Assembly (NCBI RefSeq): GCF_000014685.1
Contig: NC_008321.1
Coordinates: 620,001-684,000 of the forward strand
Direction of reading: 5' to 3'
Length of the DNA: 64,000 nt
Origin: Shewanella sp. MR-4
GTDB lineage: Bacteria; Pseudomonadota; Gammaproteobacteria; Enterobacterales; Shewanellaceae
Under the pieces are notes generated by a model. The model was not told the DNA's origin. It did no database searches and saw only the letters and a program-made list of their open reading frames with translations. Both the position numbers and the translations under genes were made by a program. The stretch's first letter is position 1; each line of letters begins with the position of its first letter. Of the stretch, positions 1 to 7,148 are shown in pieces.

Positions 1-1
1 T

Positions 2-199
2 TTAGGTTATGAGGAGCGGCCGTTAGTGTCGGTTGATTATAAAACCGATCCCCGTTCGAGCATTGTCGATGCGCTTTCGACCATGGTGGTGAATGGGACT
101 CAGCTAAAACTCTACGTGTGGTACGACAATGAGTGGGGATATGCCAACCGTACGGCAGAGCTCGCCCGTTTAGTCGGCCAGCTTGATATGCCGCGTTAG
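2..199 (+). CDS. Glyceraldehyde-3-phosphate dehydrogenase, C-terminal end (ArsJ-associated type), partial
   Basis: Only the last 65 residues are in the window; the gene begins beyond the left edge. The visible part has the typical GAPDH C-terminus: SVDYKTDPRSSIVD, followed by WYDNEWGYANRTAEL near the end. GAPDH uses NAD and phosphate to oxidise glyceraldehyde-3-phosphate. In arsenic clusters a dedicated paralogue accepts arsenate and makes 1-arseno-3-phosphoglycerate. The stop codon overlaps the ribosome-binding site (AGGAGA, 198-203) of the next gene, which I read as ArsJ, so the two are translationally close and very likely co-transcribed. The arsenic-specific role is inferred from this neighbour; the sequence alone would fit any GAPDH. 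Confidence 0.85.
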   Translation, partial: LGYEERPLVSVDYKTDPRSSIVDALSTMVVNGTQLKLYVWYDNEWGYANRTAELARLVGQLDMPR

Positions 200-208
200 G
201 AGACCATA

Positions 209-1471
209 GTGCCTGCTGCCAAGCTATTTGAACAACTGATGCAATTGCCCGCGGCCGTGCGGCAATATTTGCTGATCACCTTCAATTACTGGAGTTTTAC
301 CTTAACCGATGGCGCACTGCGGATGTTGGTGGTACTGCATTTCCACGATCTCGGTTATACGCCATTCGCGATTGCGATGTTGTTCTTGTTTTATGAGATT
401 TTTGGTGTAGTCACTAATCTCATCGGCGGTTATCTTGGCGCTCGCCTAGGGCTTAATCGCACTATGAATCTAGGCCTTGGTATGCAGGTGTTGGCATTAG
501 GGATGTTATTGGTGCCAGCGGCCAGTTTACCACTGTGGCTCGCGGGCGTGCCCTGGGTGATGGCGGCGCAGGCGCTTTCGGGGATAGCTAAAGATCTCAA
601 TAAGATGAGTGCAAAAAGCGCGATTAAGTTGCTGGTGCCAAAAGGTGAACAGGGCAAACTTTATCAGTGGGTAGCCTTATTAACGGGTTCTAAAAATGCC
701 CTCAAGGGAGCGGGATTTTTCCTCGGTGGTGCCTTGTTGGCCTGGTTAGGTTTTAACATGGCAATCACCGCCATGATGACGGTGCTGGCGTTTGTGTGGC
801 TTATGAGCCTCGCCTTGCTGAAAAAGGATCTAGGTAAAGCCAAGAACAAGCCAAAGTTTACTGAGATTTTTTCGAAGAGCCGCTGTGTAAACATTCTCTC
901 GGCGGCGCGACTCTTCCTGTTTGCCGCAAGGGATGTGTGGTTTGTGGTGGCGCTGCCCGTGTATTTGGCAAGCCAATTGGGCTGGGATCATTGGGCCGTG
1001 GGTGGCTTTTTAGCCGTTTGGGTTATCGGTTACGGTATAGTGCAAACCTTAGCGCCTAAGATTACGGGAGCGAGTCGAGCCGATGCCTCCCATAGCATCC
1101 CTGATGGTTATACCGCCTTAGTTTGGTCGAGTTTACTCACTCTTGTACCCGCTTTGATAGCCATCTGCCTGTATTTAAATCTCGCACCACAGCTGAGTCT
1201 GCTCTTGGGGTTGTTGTTATTTGGCGGGCTGTTTGCGATTAACTCTTCACTGCACAGTTATTTGATTGTGAGTTATGCCAGTGAAGAGGCGGTATCCCTC
1301 GATGTTGGATTTTATTATATGGCCAATGCTATGGGGCGTTTAGTGGGAACAGTGCTTTCTGGCTGGGTCTATCAGAGTTATGGACTGGTAGCTTGTTTAT
1401 GGATTTCGACTGCCTTTATCGCGACTACGGCCTTGATTTCTATTAAGTTGCCTCGACAAGTGAAGGAATAA
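209..1471 (+). CDS. arsJ: Organoarsenical efflux MFS transporter ArsJ
   Basis: A 420-residue, very hydrophobic protein with about 12 membrane segments, the usual size for a major facilitator. The N-terminal region (RQYLLITFNYWSFTLTDGAL) and the stretch around residues 125-145 (SGIAKDLNKMSAKSAIK) are what I recognise as ArsJ. In the described pathway ArsJ exports 1-arseno-3-phosphoglycerate made by the partner GAPDH; the product breaks down outside the cell to release arsenate. The start is GTG at 209, placed 5 bases after AGGAGA. The partner GAPDH gene lies immediately upstream and a DUF2927 gene starts 4 bases downstream. No arsR or arsC is visible, but the cluster may continue to the left. 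Moderately high confidence in the family, no direct evidence for substrate. Confidence 0.85.
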   Translation: MPAAKLFEQLMQLPAAVRQYLLITFNYWSFTLTDGALRMLVVLHFHDLGYTPFAIAMLFLFYEIFGVVTNLIGGYLGARLGLNRTMNLGLGMQVLALGMLLVPAASLPLWLAGVPWVMAAQALSGIAKDLNKMSAKSAIKLLVPKGEQGKLYQWVALLTGSKNALKGAGFFLGGALLAWLGFNMAITAMMTVLAFVWLMSLALLKKDLGKAKNKPKFTEIFSKSRCVNILSAARLFLFAARDVWFVVALPVYLASQLGWDHWAVGGFLAVWVIGYGIVQTLAPKITGASRADASHSIPDGYTALVWSSLLTLVPALIAICLYLNLAPQLSLLLGLLLFGGLFAINSSLHSYLIVSYASEEAVSLDVGFYYMANAMGRLVGTVLSGWVYQSYGLVACLWISTAFIATTALISIKLPRQVKE

Positions 1472-1475
1472 CAAG

Positions 1476-2345
1476 ATGTTAATCTTGCGAAAGCACTTAA
1501 AGGGTAACCGTTCTATTGGCTTAGCCTGTATTGCTTCGCTACTTGCAGCCTCTGTTTCGCCACTCTCAGCATCGGTTTCCCCAACGTTAAGTTCCAAAGA
1601 GGCCGACATACCCAATCTTGCTTCAAAACCCATTCGAGATTGGAAAAATCCTGCTTACATCATCCAAGCTTTTGATGAGATAGCCCTTAAAAATGAATAC
1701 GATAAAGATAAGCATCGGGTACGGAAATGGCGTCAGCCCGTGCGCGTCTTTGTCGAGCATCAAGTGGGCGATAATGGGTTGCATGCACAATTGGTGCTGA
1801 TGCATTTAAGCCATCTGGCACAAATCACGGGTCATAGTATTTTGCCGGTAGATAAGCTAGAAGAGGCTAATTTACATTTAGTCTTTACCCGCCAATCCCA
1901 ATGGGCCGATGAGGTGATGCGTCTTATGGGGGCGAGTGCAGCCAGTAATATTCATGGCTCTGTTTGTATGGGCAAATTTGCCCTCAACTCTCAGAATGAG
2001 ATTGAGCGCGCCTGGGTAATTATTCCTGTCGACCAAGCGCAAATGCACGGCAAATTGGTGGCCTGTGTGGTGGAAGAACTTACCCAAGTGATGGGCTTAC
2101 CAAATGACTCGGTGAAAGTGTTTCCCTCTATTTTCAACGACAAAACGCCACAGGATTTACTCACAGGGCTGGATTATATTTTGCTGAAACTGCTCTATAG
2201 CGCGGACATCCATGCCGGTATGACAACGGCCGAAGTGCAGCCTATATTGCAACAACTGCTTGAACAATGGCAGCGGGATGGCAGCTTGGAGCGCGCCGAT
2301 AAAACGGTGCGCCAAGGTCAGCTATATCCTCTATTAGGCTATTGA
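1476..2345 (+). CDS. DUF2927 family protein, probably exported
   Basis: 289 residues with a hydrophobic N-terminal stretch (about residues 13-33) that looks like a signal peptide. The C-terminal half matches the DUF2927 pattern I know: a Cys-containing segment (GSVCMGKF), then VEELTQVMGLPNDS and a following SIFND. The conserved Glu-Glu-Leu-Thr-Gln helix resembles the active-site helix of zincin-like domains but lacks a clear HExxH, so I do not claim peptidase activity. It starts 4 bases after arsJ, with an AAGGA ribosome-binding sequence inside the end of arsJ, so it is probably in the same transcript. Its role is unknown; an envelope function is likely from the leader. Confidence 0.75.
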   Translation: MLILRKHLKGNRSIGLACIASLLAASVSPLSASVSPTLSSKEADIPNLASKPIRDWKNPAYIIQAFDEIALKNEYDKDKHRVRKWRQPVRVFVEHQVGDNGLHAQLVLMHLSHLAQITGHSILPVDKLEEANLHLVFTRQSQWADEVMRLMGASAASNIHGSVCMGKFALNSQNEIERAWVIIPVDQAQMHGKLVACVVEELTQVMGLPNDSVKVFPSIFNDKTPQDLLTGLDYILLKLLYSADIHAGMTTAEVQPILQQLLEQWQRDGSLERADKTVRQGQLYPLLGY

Positions 2346-2463
2346 TCCCCAAGGTTTTACATCTAAAGTTGGTTTTGACCATGGTTTGCTAATTATTCCT
2401 TTTTCTTTTAGGAATAAGGGCATAGTCTATCTTTAAAAGAGATAAACGTGCTGGAGGTAAGGT

Positions 2464-3906
2464 ATGCAGATGACATTGCAGTTTTTGGGGGCGACCGAGG
2501 AAGTCACTGGGTCGTGCCATTTACTCACAATTGCTGGGCAGCAGATGCTCCTCGATTGCGGCCTCATCCAAGGCGGTAAGGCTGACGAGTTACGCAATCA
2601 CGAACGATTTTCCTTTGACCCCCAAGCCATTTCAGCCGTTGTCTTGAGTCATGCCCATATTGATCATTCGGGACGTTTACCCCTGTTGGTCAAGGCTGGC
2701 TATACGGGGCCGATTTATACCCACAAAGCGACTGCCGAGCTGTGTGCCATCATGCTAAAAGATGCTGCCATGTTGCAGGTGCGGGATACCGAAAGAAACA
2801 ATAAAAAACGTGCTAAGCATGAGTTAGAACCCTTAGAGCCGCTATTTACCGTGGAAGATGCGGAGCAGGCCGTCACCCAATTTGTGGCGCTAGAATATGG
2901 TCAAGTGACGCAGGTTATTCCCCATGTGGATATCTGCTTATCCGATGCGGGGCATATTTTAGGCTCGGCACTGGTTGAGCTGTGGTTGGGCGAAGGCAAG
3001 GCACAGAAAAAACTGGTATTTAGTGGCGATCTTGGCCGAGCGGGTATGCCCATCTTACGTAATCCTACCTTAGTCGACACCGCCGATTTAGTGTTAATGG
3101 AAAGCACCTACGGCGATCGTTTCCACCGTAGTTGGACTGATACTCTGGCCGAATTAAAGGCAATTTTTGCCAAGGCAGTGACCGAGAGCCGCGGTAATAT
3201 TCTCTTGCCAGCCTTTTCTGTGGGGCGAGCGCAGGAGCTTTTATATCTATTTCATTTATATGCTAAAGATTGGGACTTATCTCGCTGGAAAGTCTGCCTC
3301 GATAGTCCAATGGCGATTGAGGCGACACGGGTGTATGTTAATAACTACCCCTTAATGGATGATGATTTTAAGCGTTTTACTCGCCAGCATCCGGGGCAGC
3401 ATCCCTTACTATCGAATGTCGAATTTATTCAAACCACCGAAGAGTCTATCGCGCTAAACGATGTGCATCAGGGCTTGATCATTATTGCGGGTAGTGGCAT
3501 GTGTAACGGTGGCCGGATCCGTAGCCATTTGGAGCATAATCTGTGGCGGCCAGAATGTGATGTGATTATCTGTGGTTATCAAGCACTTGGCACGCCTGGA
3601 CGCGCCTTGGTCGATGGCGCCGAGGAACTCACTATTCATGGTAATAGCATCAAAGTTGCCGCCACATTGCATACGGTCGGTGGCTTATCTGCCCATGCGG
3701 ATCAGGCCGAGTTGCTACGCTGGTATCGGCATTTTGAAGATCAGCCACCCTTGGTACTGGTGCATGGCGAGCCTGGAGCGCAGCAGGGATTAGTCGCAGT
3801 GATGAATCAAGATCCAAAAACTAAACCTAAGGCGCTTGCTATTGCCACCCGTGGAGATATGTTGGATTTGAACGCCTTACCAAAATTAGTCTGGGTGACA
3901 GCTTAA
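2464..3906 (+). CDS. MBL-fold beta-CASP metallo-hydrolase (RNA-processing exonuclease type, COG1236-like)
   Basis: 480 residues with the complete metallo-beta-lactamase metal-binding set: HAHIDH at residues 63-68, His164 in DAGHILGS, Asp189 in FSGDLGR, and later beta-CASP motifs PAFSVGRAQE (249-258), GSGMCNGGRIRSH (343-355), His403 and His411 in LSAHAD. This is the family that includes CPSF73-like and archaeal or bacterial RNA nucleases, with two zinc ions at the active site. The substrate of the bacterial stand-alone version is not established. A ribosome-binding site (GGAGGTAAGG) precedes the ATG at 2464. It is a single gene, followed by a hairpin shared with the convergent neighbour. Confidence 0.9.
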   Translation: MQMTLQFLGATEEVTGSCHLLTIAGQQMLLDCGLIQGGKADELRNHERFSFDPQAISAVVLSHAHIDHSGRLPLLVKAGYTGPIYTHKATAELCAIMLKDAAMLQVRDTERNNKKRAKHELEPLEPLFTVEDAEQAVTQFVALEYGQVTQVIPHVDICLSDAGHILGSALVELWLGEGKAQKKLVFSGDLGRAGMPILRNPTLVDTADLVLMESTYGDRFHRSWTDTLAELKAIFAKAVTESRGNILLPAFSVGRAQELLYLFHLYAKDWDLSRWKVCLDSPMAIEATRVYVNNYPLMDDDFKRFTRQHPGQHPLLSNVEFIQTTEESIALNDVHQGLIIIAGSGMCNGGRIRSHLEHNLWRPECDVIICGYQALGTPGRALVDGAEELTIHGNSIKVAATLHTVGGLSAHADQAELLRWYRHFEDQPPLVLVHGEPGAQQGLVAVMNQDPKTKPKALAIATRGDMLDLNALPKLVWVTA

Positions 3907-3914
3907 GCGATAGT

Positions 3915-3937
3915 CCACAGCCCGAATAGGGCTGTGG
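3915..3937. terminator. Hairpin between convergent genes
   Basis: CCACAGCCC (3915-3923) pairs with GGGCTGTGG (3929-3937) over a 5-base loop. There is no clear U-run on either side. Its position between two convergent stop codons suggests a shared terminator or mRNA 3' end protector. Confidence 0.5.
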
Positions 3938-3950
3938 CTAACTGATTGAA

Positions 3951-5306
3951 TTAATCTGAGTTGTTGTCAAACTCAGTATCGTCGAATAACTCGAGGCTTG
4001 GGTCGATACTGGGCACATCTTTAAATAAGCGGGTGAAGTGACGTTGCACTCCTTTCAAATCGATACCTGCTAATCCTGAGGCGAAACCAAACCATGCATA
4101 TAGACCGCTGAAGTTGTCGAACATCGGCGGCAAATACTTTGGCTGCGTGAGTATGCCTTCTTGGCAGGCTTGATAGAGAACGGGAATATCCTCAATGGCG
4201 AGTTTGCCTAAAAACAGCATGGGGATCAGCTCGGGTAAACCCGATGTAATGGCGCTACGGATAAAGTTGATATTCTCAACATAACCACGAACATAGGAGA
4301 TATCTTTAGTAAAGAAGCTACCACCTTCGACCATACCACCGCGAAACACCCTCTGTGTGACCCGATAACTATCCTTAGCGCTTAGATTTAACTCTCTGAA
4401 ATAATTGAATACCTCGATAAAGTCGGCCCCATTTTCCGCCATATCTACCGCAGCGACGCGATCGCTAATACGTCGGGCGCGGCCTGGATTTGAGCTCAGG
4501 GTGAGCATTTCGAGTAACACCGCGAGCCCTTCTTGGGTTGCTGCAACGCGGGGAGAGCCAACACTGAGCCAAGTCGCATGGGGCTGGGCACGACCATTGA
4601 GTGTGGTGCCCACATGTACCCAACCTTCATGGACTTCGTACACATTAAGATCAGACTCGCTGAACATGGCCTTACTGTTGAGTTTGACGGTATCGCCCCC
4701 CACAGCGGCATCGGACACAATACCGTCACTTAACCGTACCCGCATATCATCACTGTGGAAGTACTTTTCCAATCTCTGGCTGAGTACATGCACGGCCTCA
4801 GGGGCGGAGATGATTTTGGGATGATGTTTATTCATATGCCGCGCAGCGGGCAGGGAAAAAATATAGCTGAGCTTATCGCCCAATTGGCGCAGGGTGTGGC
4901 GATCGCCGTGTAATCTGTGGCTGGCGCTGCCGTAGAGTTCTTGGCTGAGCTGACCAAAGACGGGCGTACCTCTATGGCCCAACATATCGACCACCAGACG
5001 ATACTGGTCGACGTTAGCGACTAATATCTTGCCCAGCTTGTCTTTTTTTCCTAAGCGGCGGTGGATTTCTTGTTTAAGCCCAAGCAATTCGGCCTGGGTT
5101 TTAATGGGATCGAAGGGCAGGGCAATTTTTTGATAAAAATCCTGTGTAATCGCGGGCAGAACCGTGCCTTTACTGGAGAGAAAACGCTCTTCCATTTCCC
5201 GTGGCCATTTGATGGCATCCAAAATTTTAATCGGCGTTTGGATGCGGATAAGCTCATCGGAAAGACGGCGTAAATCTTCTTGATATTGGGCTAACGACTC
5301 TGACAT
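3951..5306 (-). CDS. DUF1704 / QEGLA-motif protein, putative metallopeptidase
   Basis: 451 residues. The protein carries the QEGLA motif (residues 258-262) that defines proteins annotated as flavohemoglobin expression-modulating QEGLA-motif proteins (DUF1704). It also has HEGWVH at residues 226-231, an HExxxH arrangement. Eukaryotic DUF1704 members (MATCAP/KIAA0895-like tubulin tyrosine carboxypeptidases) use an HExxxH zinc site, with the Glu of the QEGLA-like motif as a plausible further ligand. The bacterial proteins have no established substrate, so peptidase activity here is inference. No signal peptide or membrane segment is seen, so it is likely cytoplasmic. It stands alone and is convergent with the beta-CASP gene. 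The ATG at 5306 is preceded by a weak GGGA. Confidence 0.8.
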   Translation of the reverse strand: MSESLAQYQEDLRRLSDELIRIQTPIKILDAIKWPREMEERFLSSKGTVLPAITQDFYQKIALPFDPIKTQAELLGLKQEIHRRLGKKDKLGKILVANVDQYRLVVDMLGHRGTPVFGQLSQELYGSASHRLHGDRHTLRQLGDKLSYIFSLPAARHMNKHHPKIISAPEAVHVLSQRLEKYFHSDDMRVRLSDGIVSDAAVGGDTVKLNSKAMFSESDLNVYEVHEGWVHVGTTLNGRAQPHATWLSVGSPRVAATQEGLAVLLEMLTLSSNPGRARRISDRVAAVDMAENGADFIEVFNYFRELNLSAKDSYRVTQRVFRGGMVEGGSFFTKDISYVRGYVENINFIRSAITSGLPELIPMLFLGKLAIEDIPVLYQACQEGILTQPKYLPPMFDNFSGLYAWFGFASGLAGIDLKGVQRHFTRLFKDVPSIDPSLELFDDTEFDNNSD

Positions 5307-5585
5307 TCCCGTAATCCTGTTGCTACATAGGAGATAAAAATTAGCTTAATCATAGCGGTAAAGCCGCGGTATTTATAGGTATCAGCTCTAAGCATTAGAA
5401 GATTGTCGATTAAATGCCTTACTAGTTATCGGTTTAATGAATCATTTTGGTGCAATGTGGCTGATTTTAGCGCGAGGGTGTTTGTCACTTATTTCATAAT
5501 CTGCTGTTAAATAATGACTTTTCCTTATGGCATTAAAGCTGCTTTGCTTGTGTGAGCAATGTGATGATGGCAATGGGAGAGGGTT

Positions 5586-6548
5586 ATGGCTGCAATGAGC
5601 TATTTAAGTGTGATTGAGCGTTATCATGAATATGAGGTCACAGTGCACGAGCTGATGGAGTCGATTTTAACGGGTATTGCCGACGCGGATTTATTTCACC
5701 AACCCAAAGTCGATATCAAGGCCATGAAAGGGATTGCGGGAAGCTATCCCTTTGTCGAACTGATGTATTTACTCGATACCCAAGGGGTTCAAATTAGCCA
5801 AAATATCGCTGTGGTTGACCAGCAAATCAAGTTAGTCCCACTCGGTGGCAATCGCGATCGAAGCCAGCGACCCTACTTTATCAATCGGGATGAGTCTGAT
5901 GGGGTGAATATCACTCGACCTTATCTATCCAATGCCAGTGGTAACTTGTGTTTATCGGCATCCTTAGCGATTGTGCAGCAGGAGCAAAAGCTGGGCTATC
6001 TGGTCGTCGATGTGGATTTGACTCGCATGATTGAATTTATGATGGGCGACAGTGCTCGTCGGCGGGTGACTCCGGCCTTTAAAGCCGTGTATGGTCTGAT
6101 TGTCGCAGGGCTTTTTGTGCTGGTGATGGTGCTACTTTGGACAGCGCTGAGGGATATTTATGGATTATTTGTGGTGGATCATGTCGGGCAAGATCCATTG
6201 CAACCCTTTGGGATTATTATCTTTATGACCTTAGCCTTAGCAATCTTCGACCTTGGTAAAACGATTCTAGAGGAAGAAGTGTTAATGCATAAGGATATTT
6301 TTCGCCACAGCTCAACCCGCAGAACCATTACTCGCTTTGTTTCAACGATTTTGATCGCTATTTCAATCGAAGCCTTATTGACCATGTTTAAGGCGTCACT
6401 GGGCGAGAAACAATATATCGAGCCTGCGATATGGATGATGCTCGCCGTGGTGGGATTATTAGTTGGATTAGGGGCTTATGTATATCTCGGGGCAAAAGCA
6501 GAATGGCTGCTGATCAAAACTCAGGCTTATAAGAGTGGTAAAAAATAG
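5586..6548 (+). CDS. PDC/Cache-type sensor membrane protein
   Basis: 320 residues. Residues 1-150 resemble a PDC/Cache ligand-binding domain: a helical start, then LMYLLDTQGVQIS, then RPYFINRDESDG and a late GYLVVDVDLTRMIEF strand-helix. About four hydrophobic segments follow (roughly residues 163-187, 207-226, 252-270 and 281-303). There is no kinase, GGDEF or MCP output domain, which is unusual for a PDC protein. It may signal through a partner or act as a membrane sensor by itself. Homologues carry labels such as general glycosylation pathway protein, which I do not consider supported. The ATG is preceded by GGGAGAGGG. The gene is monocistronic as far as can be seen. Confidence 0.65.
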   Translation: MAAMSYLSVIERYHEYEVTVHELMESILTGIADADLFHQPKVDIKAMKGIAGSYPFVELMYLLDTQGVQISQNIAVVDQQIKLVPLGGNRDRSQRPYFINRDESDGVNITRPYLSNASGNLCLSASLAIVQQEQKLGYLVVDVDLTRMIEFMMGDSARRRVTPAFKAVYGLIVAGLFVLVMVLLWTALRDIYGLFVVDHVGQDPLQPFGIIIFMTLALAIFDLGKTILEEEVLMHKDIFRHSSTRRTITRFVSTILIAISIEALLTMFKASLGEKQYIEPAIWMMLAVVGLLVGLGAYVYLGAKAEWLLIKTQAYKSGKK

Positions 6549-6655
6549 CATTAAAATAACAGTATATTGTCGCACCCAGCCCCAAGGAGCTGGGTGAGGC
6601 ATGTAACGAAAAACGCAGGGTCTGAGTGACCTAACGCCTCAAGGGAACGGTAAGC

Positions 6656-6832
6656 TTAGAAAAAGTCGTCATCTCCTAATGCACGTCTTAACTCGGCGCG
6701 TTCGAGGTAATCTTCCAAGCGTTTCTTAATTTCACGCTTATGTTGCATTGCCTCGGCTGCTTTGCTGTTTCTAGGGGTGGTCATTGCCTCAATTTCAGTA
6801 TCGTTGGGCACGACTTCAGTAATATGAGCCAT
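6656..6832 (-). CDS. Small PA3496-family putative envelope integrity protein
   Basis: A 58-residue protein read on the minus strand, beginning MAHITEVVPNDTEIEAM and ending LRRALGDDDFF. The middle is a charged amphipathic helix (KREIKKRLEDYLERAELRR) and the acidic-aromatic C-terminal tail is typical of the small PA3496-like proteins of gammaproteobacteria. It has no leader and no membrane segment. Reverse-strand bases before the ATG include an AGGAAT stretch about 8 bases upstream. The function is unknown; the envelope-integrity label comes from the family name. It faces away from the CHASE kinase gene across a 316-base divergent gap. Confidence 0.7.
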   Translation of the reverse strand: MAHITEVVPNDTEIEAMTTPRNSKAAEAMQHKREIKKRLEDYLERAELRRALGDDDFF

Positions 6833-7148
6833 AACGAATTCCTCATTGTTGTTCCTAACGCCTTTCTATCTAAAAAAAGTGTGGCAGAAAAGCAAAAAAT
6901 TTTGCGAATAAACGTAAAATTTTCTTCCCGTGGTGCCGAAACGTGACGTCGTAGGCTTGTCATATTATCGCGCTATTTTGGGCTATTTCAGCGAGTGCTG
7001 AATTTTGTGATTAAGCGCATAACTCATTATTTTTATTTTCTAAGTTAATTCCTACTTAAATAGTCGGAATTAACTTGAATTTGCCTGAAACACCAACAAC
7101 ACTTGGATAAGTCATTTTCATGAATTTGGTGCTAGGGATTTAGCGTGT
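6833..7148. other. Divergent intergenic region with a near-perfect palindrome
   Basis: 316 bases between the PA3496-family gene (minus) and the CHASE kinase gene (plus). It is AT-rich, as expected for back-to-back promoters. The only strong structure is the inverted repeat at 7042-7076, listed separately. No extra reading frame with a credible ribosome-binding site was seen. Confidence 0.6.
7042..7076. repeat. 35-bp near-perfect palindrome upstream of the CHASE kinase
   Basis: AAGTTAATTCC (7042-7052) is exactly repeated in inverse as GGAATTAACTT (7066-7076). Inside these arms, ACT (7054-7056) and AGT (7062-7064) also pair, leaving a 5-base centre and one mismatch pair (T7053/C7065). It ends 72 bases before the kinase start. 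It could be a dimeric regulator operator or an RNA hairpin in the leader; there is no U-run after it. Confidence 0.7.

Noticed and set aside
6573..6596. Hairpin CACCCAGC/GCTGGGTG after the PDC-sensor gene as a terminator
   Set aside because: The stem is good but there is no U-run on either side, and the adjacent small gene is on the opposite strand. It could still be an mRNA 3' structure; not listed as a terminator.
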